64,000 nucleotides of DNA from the NCBI GenBank assembly GCA_029865385.1, contig JAOUGX010000002.1:47202-111201 (forward strand), given 5' to 3'. A program made the position numbers and the translations under genes. The DNA is from Gammaproteobacteria bacterium. Lineage in GTDB: Bacteria > Pseudomonadota > Gammaproteobacteria > Steroidobacterales > Woeseiaceae. The notes below the pieces were generated by a model that was not told the origin of the DNA, made no database searches, and worked only from the letters and a program-made list of their open reading frames with translations. Below are positions 1 through 8,629 of the stretch, piece by piece; positions within the stretch are counted from its first letter, which is position 1; every line of letters starts with the position of its first letter.

Positions 1-1
1 C

Positions 2-1393
2 TACAAGAAGCAGCAAACCGACGGTCCCTTCTGGGACCGCGCGTCGGCGCGAGACAAATACGGTCAGATCAGGATTCCGAGCTTTCATATCGGCGGCTGG
101 TACGACGGTTACCGTGACAGCCTGCCGCGCATGCTCGAGAACGTGAAAGCGCCGGTCAAGGCGATGATCGGACCGTGGTCACACGCCTGGCCGCACGATC
201 CCTACCCCAATCCGGGTGTGGAATGGCGGGCCGATGGCGTGCGCTGGTTTGATCAGTTCCTGAAGGGAAAAGACACCGGCATCCTTGCCGAACCTCGCTT
301 TGCCGTCTACGTACGCGAGTGGCACCCGCCCGGCCCCTACCTCGACTACGCACCGGGTTACTGGCGATGGGAAGATGGCTGGCCGATAAAGCGCATCAAT
401 GAGCAGCGATATTATCCGCAGGACAACCACACCCTTTCCGCGAGACCGGCGGGCGATGCCGTCCACCGGCTGCGCTACGTGCCCTCGATCGGCGTCGAAG
501 CCGGCGGCCCGGTCATGTGGTGGGGCGATGTCGCACACGATCAGAGACCGACCGATGCGTTCAGCCTGGTATACGACACGGATCCGCTGCAAAGGGACAC
601 CGAAATACTTGGCTTGCCTAAAGCTTTTCTGAAAGTTTCGGCCGATGCACCGCGCGCGAACTGGTTTGTGCGGCTTTCCGACGTTGCGCCCGACGGTACC
701 GTGACCCAGGTCGCCGGCGCCGGCTTCAATGGCACGCATCGAAATTCCGCACGCGCACCCGAGGACCTGGTCCCGGGCGAAGTGTTCGATCTCGAGATCG
801 AAATGCACTTCACGTCCTGGGTATTTCCCAAAGGTCACCGTTTACGTTTCGCAATTGCAAACTCACAGTGGCCTATGCTGTGGCCAACGCCGTATCCGAT
901 GACCAGCACTTTACAACTCGGCGGCAAGGCCGGATCACACCTCGTATTGCCGGTCGTGCCGTCCGGCAAGCGCCGCGCTCCCGATTTTCCGGCACCCGCG
1001 GAAAGCCCGTCCATGCCGGGCTACAAGGCGCTCGATGTGGGCACCAGCTCGGGTTATGGCGAAGTATCGTCCGTGGACCGCAATCCCCAGACAGGCGAGG
1101 TCATAGTGACGGCGACCAATACTGGCGCCACCCAATATCCCTGGGGAACCGAAACCTACCGCGAGACCATCGAACACAAGACTTCCGATTCGCATCCGGA
1201 GCATACGTCGATGACCGGTACGCACCGCATGGAAGTAACACTCCCGGATCGCACTCTGCTATGGCAAGCCGAGCTGACGTTTCGCAGCGATCGCGAGAAT
1301 TTTTACTATCATTATGTGAGGCGAGTCAGCGAGAACGACAAACTGATTCGCGAAAAGGCCTGGAACGAAACCATTCCGCGAAACTATCAATAA
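2..1393 (+). CDS. CocE/NonD-type alpha/beta hydrolase, 5' truncated by window edge
   Basis: This is the C-terminal 463 residues of an X-Pro dipeptidyl-peptidase/CocE-family serine hydrolase. The frame is open back to base 2, so the start and probably the nucleophile Ser region lie outside the window. Visible parts are the block HIGGWYDGYRDS (bases about 92-127), which matches the acid-residue region of CocE enzymes, and GPWSH (about 170-184), which matches the catalytic His region. Both precede a C-terminal beta-sandwich (XPDC domain) of about 230 residues containing the LGLPKAFLKVSAD and HRLRFAIANSQWP segments. Family members hydrolyse acyl esters or N-terminal X-Pro dipeptides; the substrate cannot be told here. 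The next gene starts 18 bases downstream on the same strand. Confidence 0.85.
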   Translation, partial: YKKQQTDGPFWDRASARDKYGQIRIPSFHIGGWYDGYRDSLPRMLENVKAPVKAMIGPWSHAWPHDPYPNPGVEWRADGVRWFDQFLKGKDTGILAEPRFAVYVREWHPPGPYLDYAPGYWRWEDGWPIKRINEQRYYPQDNHTLSARPAGDAVHRLRYVPSIGVEAGGPVMWWGDVAHDQRPTDAFSLVYDTDPLQRDTEILGLPKAFLKVSADAPRANWFVRLSDVAPDGTVTQVAGAGFNGTHRNSARAPEDLVPGEVFDLEIEMHFTSWVFPKGHRLRFAIANSQWPMLWPTPYPMTSTLQLGGKAGSHLVLPVVPSGKRRAPDFPAPAESPSMPGYKALDVGTSSGYGEVSSVDRNPQTGEVIVTATNTGATQYPWGTETYRETIEHKTSDSHPEHTSMTGTHRMEVTLPDRTLLWQAELTFRSDRENFYYHYVRRVSENDKLIREKAWNETIPRNYQ

Positions 1394-1411
1394 GCAAGAA
1401 TCGGCGGTGTC

Positions 1412-3244
1412 ATGCGTGATTTCAAGATCAGTACCATCGGCAAATACAAATTGACGGCGGTCGCCGACACGCCGGATTTTCGCGACTGGACCTATGAACC
1501 CGCGCTGGTAAAGCTGGCGAAAAAGATCGACCGGCCGGCACGACTGAAAATCCTGGACCAGGGCGAGGAAGGTTCCTGCACGGGCTTCGCACTGGCTGCC
1601 GTGATCAACCTGTTGCGCCAGCAGAGTAAACAGCGTGGCTTTGTCAGTCCGCGAATGCTCTACGAAATGGCCAAGCGCCACGACGAATGGCCCGGCTTCA
1701 AATACGAAGGATCGAGTTGCCGCGGTGCGATCAAGGGCTGGTACAACATGGGCGTCTGCCGTGATGCGAAATGGCCTTACGTCGAAAGCAAGCCAGGATA
1801 TCTCACGGTTGCGGCAGCCAAAGACGCCAGAAAAATTACGCTTGGCGCTTACTATCGGCTGGGAACGCGCATTTCCGATTTTCATGCGGCCCTGAATGAA
1901 GCCGGTGTCATTTACTGTTCCGCGGATATTCACGAAGGCTGGGAGAAACCGAAGTCCGGAGTCATACCATTCAAGGGTGAGTCACTCGGCGGGCACGCTT
2001 TCGCCATCGTTGGCTATGACAAGCGTGGATTCTGGGTGCAGAACAGCTGGACCGGGGACTGGGGGGATGGCGGAACGGCGCTGTGGTTGTACGAGGATTG
2101 GCAGCAGAATATTTCCGACGCCTGGGTGCAACGGCTTGCCGTTCCCACACCACAGATATGGCATTTGCCGAACGAAGGCGGTTCTGACGCGGGCCGCGCG
2201 GAGGGTCTGTTCAGAAAAACTCCAACGCGAGCCGAGATCGCCGGTCACTTCGTACACATCGACGACGGCCGGTATCACGATCATGGCCGATTCTGGAGCA
2301 ACGAAGAGGATGTGAGGCAAACCGCGCAGCTGGTTGCCGACAGCGACAAGTATGATCACTTGCTGTTCTACGCTCACGGTGGCCTCAACAGTGTCGAGGA
2401 CTCGGCGAGACGCATCGCCGCGATGAAGGAGACGTTCAAGGCCAATCGAATCTATCCGTATCACTTCATGTACGACACCGGGTTGCTGGAGGAACTGAAA
2501 GATGTCCTTGCGGGCAGCAACAAGGAAGTAACGAAACGGGCCGGTGGCCTGGCCAACTGGACTGATCGCCTGATCGAACGCATGACGCACACAGCCGGTC
2601 GTGCGCTGTGGCGGCAGATGAAGCTCGGCGCAAGTCGACCGTTCGCCGAAGACGGTGCAGGAACGTCGGTTCTGCAGCAATTCCTGCAGGCCTATAAAGA
2701 TGCGGACAAGCCACTGACAGTTCATCTCGTCGGTCACAGTACCGGTGCCATCCTGCATGCTTATCTTGCGACGGCCTTCGCCCGGCTCGCCCCGCAGCAA
2801 CGTATTCGCAGCGTCAGCCTGCTGGCGCCAGCTGCGACCCTCGGTTTATTCAACGCAACTTTCCGGCCATTGCTCGAGGAAAAAAAATCGCGCGCCGGAA
2901 TCGACAGGATGGAAATTCATAATCTGAGCGACAAGCTCGAACTGGAAGACAATGTCGTCAAGGTCTATCGTAAATCGCTTCTGTATCTTGTCAGTCATTC
3001 TTACGAGGAGGACCCGCGACCGGCCGCGATTCTCGGACTCGAACGCGACAGCGAGTCGCTTGGATCCGGTCAGAGCAAGCTGAAGGTTCACATCAGCCGT
3101 GGCGCAGTACCGCAATCAAAATATTCACGAAGCGAATCGCATGGCGGATTCGACAACGACACGCACACAATGAACTCGGTCATCACGCGCGTACTCGGCA
3201 AAAAACCGGCCAAACCGTTTTCTGCCGCATCGCTGAAGTATTGA
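1412..3244 (+). CDS. papain-like (C1) cysteine peptidase fused to a GHSTG alpha/beta hydrolase
   Basis: The protein has 610 residues and two apparent catalytic domains. Residues 15-245 look like a C1A papain domain without a pro-region: oxyanion Gln50 and nucleophile Cys56 sit in LDQGEEGSCTGFA, His195 in GGHAFAIVGYD, and Asn211 in VQNSWTGDWGDGG. Residues 300-560 look like an alpha/beta hydrolase: strand LLFYAHGG, then HLVGHSTGA with nucleophile Ser443, then SLLAPAA. A likely His lies in SESHGGF near the end. No signal peptide or membrane segment is visible, so the protein is probably cytoplasmic. It ends where a small lipoprotein gene begins. A papain domain joined to a lipase/esterase-like domain is not an architecture I recognise. 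Domain calls are from motifs; the substrate is unknown. Confidence 0.8.
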   Translation: MRDFKISTIGKYKLTAVADTPDFRDWTYEPALVKLAKKIDRPARLKILDQGEEGSCTGFALAAVINLLRQQSKQRGFVSPRMLYEMAKRHDEWPGFKYEGSSCRGAIKGWYNMGVCRDAKWPYVESKPGYLTVAAAKDARKITLGAYYRLGTRISDFHAALNEAGVIYCSADIHEGWEKPKSGVIPFKGESLGGHAFAIVGYDKRGFWVQNSWTGDWGDGGTALWLYEDWQQNISDAWVQRLAVPTPQIWHLPNEGGSDAGRAEGLFRKTPTRAEIAGHFVHIDDGRYHDHGRFWSNEEDVRQTAQLVADSDKYDHLLFYAHGGLNSVEDSARRIAAMKETFKANRIYPYHFMYDTGLLEELKDVLAGSNKEVTKRAGGLANWTDRLIERMTHTAGRALWRQMKLGASRPFAEDGAGTSVLQQFLQAYKDADKPLTVHLVGHSTGAILHAYLATAFARLAPQQRIRSVSLLAPAATLGLFNATFRPLLEEKKSRAGIDRMEIHNLSDKLELEDNVVKVYRKSLLYLVSHSYEEDPRPAAILGLERDSESLGSGQSKLKVHISRGAVPQSKYSRSESHGGFDNDTHTMNSVITRVLGKKPAKPFSAASLKY

Positions 3245-3270
3245 TGCAAGACAACATCAAGGAGAACAAC

Positions 3271-3720
3271 ATGGTCTTAAGGAATTCACGGACTTCACTG
3301 CGGCGTTGGCTCATCGCCGGGTTTTCGGTTCCCGTGTTCGGGGTATCGTCCGGTTGCGCCGATATTTCCACACTGGAAAAGGGCGACAAGAACAATCCCT
3401 GGGAAATAACGATAAGTTTTTCCGATGCAGAGGCCTGCGAGATTCAGTCCGTCACTGCCGAATCAAACAGTTGCGGACTGCCTGACGAGGACATTTGTAT
3501 AGAACGCGGTAAGTTCCTCGAATGGAAAACGGATCCGTCAGGCATCGATTTCGATATATTCTTCGGACCGACCGAGGAAGGCGCCATCAAGGGAAACAAC
3601 GGCAAGGCGAAATCCAAGATTAACGACTTTGCACCACCCGGTATGTACAAGTACAGCATCCTGCGTCGCGATTGCGATCCCGAGGAGTATCTACTCGATC
3701 CGCGGGTTCGTGTCGACTGA
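3271..3720 (+). CDS. small lipoprotein, possible metal-free cupredoxin-like fold
   Basis: The protein has 149 residues. The ATG at 3271 is chosen because AAGGAG lies 6 bases upstream and because translation then opens with a lipoprotein signal (RRWLIAGFSVPVFG, lipobox VSSGC). Upstream in-frame TTG/ATG codons at 3241 and 3244 would add an unlikely polar prefix. The mature part carries several Cys residues, then FLEWKTDP and a C-terminal APPGMYKYSILRRDC ending in DPRVRVD. The order of W, GxYKY, C and DPxVxV recalls cupredoxin-like beta-sandwiches, but the usual copper His ligands are absent, so this is only a fold guess. It starts 26 bases after the papain/serine-hydrolase gene and is probably cotranscribed with it. 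Function unknown. Confidence 0.7.
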   Translation: MVLRNSRTSLRRWLIAGFSVPVFGVSSGCADISTLEKGDKNNPWEITISFSDAEACEIQSVTAESNSCGLPDEDICIERGKFLEWKTDPSGIDFDIFFGPTEEGAIKGNNGKAKSKINDFAPPGMYKYSILRRDCDPEEYLLDPRVRVD

Positions 3721-3734
3721 TCGAGCAATGTCGA

Positions 3735-3758
3735 TCGCGGCACTCTGTAGTGCCGCGA
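3735..3758. terminator. bidirectional hairpin between convergent genes
   Basis: A perfect 10-bp stem (TCGCGGCACT / AGTGCCGCGA) with a 4-base CTGT loop lies between the stop of the lipoprotein gene (3720) and the stop of rhlE on the other strand (3779). There is no strong T-tract on either side, so efficiency is uncertain. Confidence 0.55.
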
Positions 3759-3778
3759 CCTGACGATAGTATCGGAGC

Positions 3779-5068
3779 TTATCCGGCCCGACGCTGACGT
3801 CCCGAGGACCGCTGGCGCTGACCGCCCTGGCTGCCTCGACTTTTGCCCTGGGCATTGCGATGTTTTTTCTGGGCGCCGTGGCGGTTGCCGGCCGAACGCT
3901 GACCGCGGCCCTGGGTGATCGGTTCTGCCTTGATACGAGCATCCGGTTCGTATCCGGAAATAACCTGTCTGTCGATTTTGCATTTCAGCAAACGTTCGAT
4001 ATCCGCCAGCAGGCGATGCTCGTCAACGCATACCAGCGAAACGGCATGACCTTCCTGCCCGGCCCTTGCCGTGCGGCCGATGCGATGAACGTAATCTTCC
4101 GGAACGTGCGGCAGCTCATAGTTGACGACATGTGGCAACCGGTCGATATCGATTCCGCGTGCCGCGATGTCTGTCGCCACCAGTATGCGTGCCTTGCCGG
4201 CTTTGAAATCCGCCAGAGCACGGGTTCGTGCTGCCTGCGACTTGTTGCCGTGGATGGCGGTGGCCGACAGGCCATCGTCCGTTAGCTGCTGGGCGAGCCG
4301 GTTCGCACCGTGCTTGGTGCGGGTGAATACCAGTACCTGCTTCCAGTTCTCCGCACCGATTCGATGCGAAAGCAGCTCGCGTTTGCGATTCCTGTCAACG
4401 GGATGCACGACCTGGGTCACGCGATCCGCGGGCTTGTTGCGCGCGGCTACTTCGATTTCAGTTGGTTTGTTCAACAGTCCTGCCGCGAGTTCGCGAATTT
4501 CGTTGGAAAAGGTAGCGGAGAACAGCAGGTTTTGCCGTTTTGCCGGCAGCACCTTGAGAATCCGGCGAATGTCGCGAATGAAGCCCATGTCGAGCATTCG
4601 ATCCGCTTCGTCGAGAACCAGGATTTCGATTGCGGACAGATCGATTGCCCGTTGCTCCACGAGGTCCAGCAGTCGTCCCGGCGTAGCGACGACGATGTCA
4701 GCGCCTTTGCGCAACTTGGCAATTTGCGTGTTGATGCTGACGCCGCCGACGATGACCGACGTGCGGAATCGAAGATGAGTGCCGTAGACCCGCGCACTCT
4801 CGGCGACCTGTGCTGCCAGCTCGCGGGTCGGCGTCAGGACCAGCGCGCGCACCTGGCGGCGATTGGTCTGGGATTTTTGAAGGTGCTGCAGCAACGGCAA
4901 TGCGAATCCCGCAGTCTTTCCGGTACCTGTCTGGGCGCCGGCGAGAACATCGCGGCCCTCGAGAATGAGCGGAATGACTTTGCATTGAATCGGGGTTGCC
5001 TCGCGGTAGCCTTTTTCATCGACCGCGCGCAGCAATTCGGCCGAAAGGCCGAGTTCGTTAAATAACAT
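3779..5068 (-). CDS. rhlE: ATP-dependent RNA helicase RhlE
   Basis: DEAD-box RNA helicase of 429 residues that closely follows E. coli RhlE throughout. Motifs in order: Q motif (ATPIQ), motif I AQTGTGKT, Ia PTRELA, Ib TPGR, motif II DEAD, motif III SAT, motif [12 protein letters not shown] and motif [13 protein letters not shown] basic, Arg/Gln/Gly-rich tail of about 60 residues follows and is typical of RhlE RNA-binding extensions. The start [12 protein letters not shown] at 5068 is chosen because it aligns with the family N-terminus; a 14-residue upstream extension in the same frame looks untranslated. RhlE remodels RNA during ribosome maturation and in cold or degradosome contexts. It is transcribed alone, convergent with the lipoprotein gene. 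Confidence 0.93.
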   Translation of the reverse strand: MLFNELGLSAELLRAVDEKGYREATPIQCKVIPLILEGRDVLAGAQTGTGKTAGFALPLLQHLQKSQTNRRQVRALVLTPTRELAAQVAESARVYGTHLRFRTSVIVGGVSINTQIAKLRKGADIVVATPGRLLDLVEQRAIDLSAIEILVLDEADRMLDMGFIRDIRRILKVLPAKRQNLLFSATFSNEIRELAAGLLNKPTEIEVAARNKPADRVTQVVHPVDRNRKRELLSHRIGAENWKQVLVFTRTKHGANRLAQQLTDDGLSATAIHGNKSQAARTRALADFKAGKARILVATDIAARGIDIDRLPHVVNYELPHVPEDYVHRIGRTARAGQEGHAVSLVCVDEHRLLADIERLLKCKIDRQVISGYEPDARIKAEPITQGRGQRSAGNRHGAQKKHRNAQGKSRGSQGGQRQRSSGRQRRAG

Positions 5069-5280
5069 TAAATTTTTACTCCAGGATCGCCTGGCCCAAT
5101 TGCATGGCATGTGCCGCAGGGCTCGGTCCAGGCTGGGAATTCTTAAATGGCTCCAGGAGTCGCGGAATTGCGGGCTGGAGTGATTGGCGCAGACCGAAGT
5201 GCGCCAGGACGCGGCGGACTATAACAGCTGTCAATCCAAATGGAAGCTCTATTTTCGAATACTGCGAAATCTCTTCGCAG

Positions 5281-6438
5281 TCAGACGTAGCGAAATTTTC
5301 TTACGGCGGCCGCGGCGACCAGCGCACTGCCGATCATCAAAGCCACAAGGTGCGGGATTGCCGAACCCGCACCGGCTTCGAAACTGATCAGCTTGTGCAG
5401 GGCATCCATTGCCCAACCGGTGGGCAGCAATTTCTGCAGGAATTGCATCCAGTCCGGCGTAATCTCGATCGGCCACCAACAACCGCCGAGTGCCGCGAGA
5501 AGATTGGAAACCAGCACGCCGAGACCGACCGCCTGACCGTCGGTTTTGGCAATACTGCCGAGCAGCAAGCCCGCAGAAGCACAAAATGCAGCCCAGGCGA
5601 ACAGCACCAGCAGGACCATGGCAAGGTCCGGTCCCCAGTGCATACTGAACAGCAGCGTTCCGGCAAGGATAGCGAATCCGACCTGCACTACGGCCAGTGC
5701 CATGCGCCCGCCCCACTTACCGGCTACGAGTTCCGCGGCGGAGATTGGCGCCGATGCCAGCCGCCGCAGCAGGCCCTGCCGTCGTTCGACAGCCAGCATG
5801 GAGGCTCCGCTGGTCAGCAATACCAGCAATGTGAACATGACCAGAACGCCGGGTACGGTTTGCTCGAACCCGGAAGGTATCTGCTGTCGTTTTCCTGCCG
5901 CTTCGACCTGCAGTTGTATCAATCGCGGTTTTCGATTCAACGCATCCAGCGCGCTCTTGTCCAGAGGTTCGACGAACTGGGCGTCAGCGACGACGACATC
6001 AGCCAAAACCGTGTACAGGCTGCGTTGGATGCGAATGGCCTCGAAATCACGAAGGAGCGACGAGGCATTGGTATCGAACACCGCGGTTACAGTCTCGCCG
6101 ACGAGAAGCTGCTCAGTCAGAAAATCCGGGAATGTCAGCGTGCGTGCAGGCTCGGGCTGCTGCTCGCCGCTGGTTGCAAAGGCGATATCCTGCCATTCGG
6201 GAGCAAAATCGTTTTCGCGGAGACGTTTGTCAATCTGCGACTTGAGCATTCCGGGCGACGCGGCGATGACAGTGAGTGGCGCGGCCGCACCGCCGCTTGA
6301 GCTCCCGGAGAATCCGCCGGTTACGGTGCCGATGAAGTAGAAGAATATCGGCGGCATGACGAAGAGCCACATCAGAGTCGCGCCCTGGCGCAACTGGTAG
6401 CGTATGTCCTGCAATGCAATGAACAAGCCGTTCTTCAC
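5281..6438 (-). CDS. ABC-2 type transporter permease (distal gene)
   Basis: Membrane subunit of 385 residues of an ABC-2 exporter. It has an N-terminal helix (LMWLFVMPPIFFYFIG), an extracytoplasmic segment of about 150 residues, then five hydrophobic segments including VLVMFTLLVLLTSGASMLAV, with the family pattern ERRQGLLRRLASAPIS just after one of them. A GTG start at 6438 is preferred: it has GAGG 8 bases upstream and sits 4 bases past the stop of the preceding permease gene. An in-frame TTG at 6456 would add six residues. With the similar permease and ATPase upstream it should form one heterodimeric efflux complex. Confidence 0.85.
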   Translation of the reverse strand: MKNGLFIALQDIRYQLRQGATLMWLFVMPPIFFYFIGTVTGGFSGSSSGGAAAPLTVIAASPGMLKSQIDKRLRENDFAPEWQDIAFATSGEQQPEPARTLTFPDFLTEQLLVGETVTAVFDTNASSLLRDFEAIRIQRSLYTVLADVVVADAQFVEPLDKSALDALNRKPRLIQLQVEAAGKRQQIPSGFEQTVPGVLVMFTLLVLLTSGASMLAVERRQGLLRRLASAPISAAELVAGKWGGRMALAVVQVGFAILAGTLLFSMHWGPDLAMVLLVLFAWAAFCASAGLLLGSIAKTDGQAVGLGVLVSNLLAALGGCWWPIEITPDWMQFLQKLLPTGWAMDALHKLISFEAGAGSAIPHLVALMIGSALVAAAAVRKFRYV

Positions 6439-6442
6439 TGCA

Positions 6443-7672
6443 TCAGCCTCGCGCAAAACCGGACTGCATTCGCCAGCTGCTCAACAACAGCCCGCTGCCT
6501 GCCAGAGCAATCAATAGGAGCCAACTCTGCGAAGCAAAAGTCCAGGCAGTGGCGCCCGTGATTTCCGCAGCCAAATGATCGGCGATGAATCCGTTCGGCG
6601 TCGCGCGCCCTATCGCCGCGATCCATCCCGGAAGCGCGTCCAGAGGAAAGAAACTGCCGCCCGCCATCAGCAACGGAAACAGCAGCATTGAGGTGATGAG
6701 ATTCGCGGCTCGTCGTGTCGAGCCAATCATCTGCAATACCGAGAACCAGGAAAACAAAGCGATGCCGGACACGGCAATCCACAGCAGTGATGGCAAGAGT
6801 CGTTCCCATCCGATGCCGTGATAGAGAAACCCGGCGACAAGCGTCAAGCCGCCGACTATCGCGATGACGATGCCTGCGGCCAGCGCTTTCGCTGCCACGA
6901 AACCGTACAGTCTCGCTGGCGCAAGTACCGTTCGCCGCAGCGTTCCCTGCTCACGCTCTACCCAGTAATCCGCGGCGAGGCCGTTGGCCGAAAACATTAC
7001 GGCCATCAGGATAATTCCAGGCAGGTATAACAGCGCCATCGGCACCACCGGCCGATCTGACGGTGGTTCGACAATGCGGATTTCCATGGCCGGCGGAATC
7101 AGATAAGGCGTTGCCGTATCGATTTTTTGCTGAATCGCGAGGGCCAATGCCGCTGCCAGTTCCGCGTTGTTGGAGTCAGTTGTCCGGGACTCCCTTATCG
7201 TACGAATTTCGTCACGAAACAATTCCTGAGCATAAAAGCCGGCATCCAGCAGCAATTCGGTTACATCGCGAATGATGCCCGGCAGGATGGTTTGTGCCGG
7301 GTTGGTGACAAGCGTCAGGGACATCGCTTCCTCATCGAAAAACGCGTCACTGAAGCCGTCGGGAATAATCAGCAAACCGCTTGCCTCGCCGTCATCCATC
7401 GACTTCCTGCCTTTATCTGCCGTCGTCTGTTCGACAGCCAGGATTTCACTGAGCTGACCCCGGCTGTACACACCTGCTACGAGGCTGCTGAGCAAGGACT
7501 CGTCCTGATCGGCAATTAGCAGAGTACCGCGAGGTTTGGCTGCACCATCACTCATGATGAAAGTCATCAGGCCGCCGATGAGGAACGGAATACTGATCCA
7601 GACGAGAATACCGCTCACATCCAGCCGCCAGCGCGACAGATCCTTGACAATAGCCTGCAACAGAAAACTCAT
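6443..7672 (-). CDS. ABC-2 type transporter permease (proximal gene)
   Basis: Membrane subunit of 409 residues with the same topology as its downstream partner: one N-terminal helix (ISIPFLIGGLMTFIMS), a periplasmic domain of about 180 residues, and a cluster of five C-terminal helices beginning with PGIILMAVMFSANGLA. The family signature WVEREQGTLRRTVLAPAR follows the second helix. It starts 3 bases after the ATPase gene stop, and the next permease begins 4 bases after its own stop, so coupled translation is likely. The large extracytoplasmic domain is typical of NatB/Drr-like ABC-2 exporters. The substrate is unknown; the acylase at the head of the operon hints at an amide- or acyl-bearing compound. 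Confidence 0.87.
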   Translation of the reverse strand: MSFLLQAIVKDLSRWRLDVSGILVWISIPFLIGGLMTFIMSDGAAKPRGTLLIADQDESLLSSLVAGVYSRGQLSEILAVEQTTADKGRKSMDDGEASGLLIIPDGFSDAFFDEEAMSLTLVTNPAQTILPGIIRDVTELLLDAGFYAQELFRDEIRTIRESRTTDSNNAELAAALALAIQQKIDTATPYLIPPAMEIRIVEPPSDRPVVPMALLYLPGIILMAVMFSANGLAADYWVEREQGTLRRTVLAPARLYGFVAAKALAAGIVIAIVGGLTLVAGFLYHGIGWERLLPSLLWIAVSGIALFSWFSVLQMIGSTRRAANLITSMLLFPLLMAGGSFFPLDALPGWIAAIGRATPNGFIADHLAAEITGATAWTFASQSWLLLIALAGSGLLLSSWRMQSGFARG

Positions 7673-7675
7673 GAT

Positions 7676-8620
7676 TTACTCGCGCAGCTCTTTGCCGGTC
7701 AACAGCAGGAAAAGGGTTTCGAGATTGGGACGACGCAGATTCGTTTCCGTCACTTTGCCGCCTGCAGCGGACAATGCCTCGAAGATTTCCGACAGATGTT
7801 CCGAACCGTCCGAAAGGGTCAAGGTAAGGCTATGCTCGTCACTGCCGAGAATCTCGATGTCCTTCAGCCCGGCCCGGACGAGTTTTCCGGTCGCCTCCCG
7901 GCCCGCCTGCTGTGGAAACTTGCCGTTAAGTTGCAGTACGTCCCGCGCTCCCAGCTGCGAACGCAGCCCGGCGACCGTGCCCTGCGCGATCAGCTTCCCG
8001 TGATCGATAATAGCCAGGGAATCGCACAGGTATTCGGCTTCTTCCATGTAGTGAGTCGTATAGAGGATGCAGGCACCTGCAGCACGTTCTTCCTCAACGA
8101 GATCGAACAGCTTTTTTCGCGACTGCGGGTCGACGCCGGCCGTCGGCTCGTCCAGCAGAATGACCGGTGGCTTGTGTACAACGCCGCAGCCGAAATTGAG
8201 CCTTCTTTTCATACCGCCGGAGAACGTTTTGGGCAGGTCCTTGGCACGATCCGCAAGTCCGATTGTTTCGATGACTTCCGCAACCCGCGCTTTCAGCGCC
8301 TCGCCACGCAGTCCGTACGCTTTGCCCCAGAACTTCAGGTTATCTATCGCCGGCAGGTCCTCGTAAATCGCCAGCTCCTGCGGCACCACGCCGAGCAGCT
8401 GTTTGGCAGCCTTCGGCTCGCGCGTGACTTCCAGTCCGCCCACCGTAACCGTACCGGACGTCGGCACCAGCAGGCCGGAAATACAGTTGATGGTCGTGGA
8501 CTTGCCGGCGCCGTTAGGTCCCAGCAGACCGAATACCGAGCCCTTGTTTGCTTCAAAGCTGACGCCGTCGACCGCAAGGTTGTCGCCGTACTGCTTCGTC
8601 AGGTTACTGACAATCAGCAC
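7676..8620 (-). CDS. ABC transporter ATP-binding protein (ABC-2 exporter)
   Basis: ATPase of 314 residues. It has Walker A GPNGAGKS, Q-loop VVPQELAIYEDL, signature SGGMKRRLN, Walker B VILLDEPTAGVDPQSR and an H-loop in YTTHYMEEAE, all canonical. A C-terminal extension of about 90 residues (from about residue 225) is typical of drug, antibiotic or polysaccharide ABC-2 exporters. The start is a GTG at 8620, supported by AGGAG 6 bases upstream that overlaps the stop of the acylase gene. Gene order acylase-ATPase-permease-permease with gaps of 9, 3 and 4 bases makes this a tight operon. Confidence 0.93.
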   Translation of the reverse strand: MLIVSNLTKQYGDNLAVDGVSFEANKGSVFGLLGPNGAGKSTTINCISGLLVPTSGTVTVGGLEVTREPKAAKQLLGVVPQELAIYEDLPAIDNLKFWGKAYGLRGEALKARVAEVIETIGLADRAKDLPKTFSGGMKRRLNFGCGVVHKPPVILLDEPTAGVDPQSRKKLFDLVEEERAAGACILYTTHYMEEAEYLCDSLAIIDHGKLIAQGTVAGLRSQLGARDVLQLNGKFPQQAGREATGKLVRAGLKDIEILGSDEHSLTLTLSDGSEHLSEIFEALSAAGGKVTETNLRRPNLETLFLLLTGKELRE

Positions 8621-8629
8621 TTCGCACTC

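Noticed and set aside
5104..6300. Plus-strand open frame of 398 codons opposite the distal permease
   Set aside because: Gln/Arg-rich translation without family match; the minus frame is a clear ABC-2 permease.
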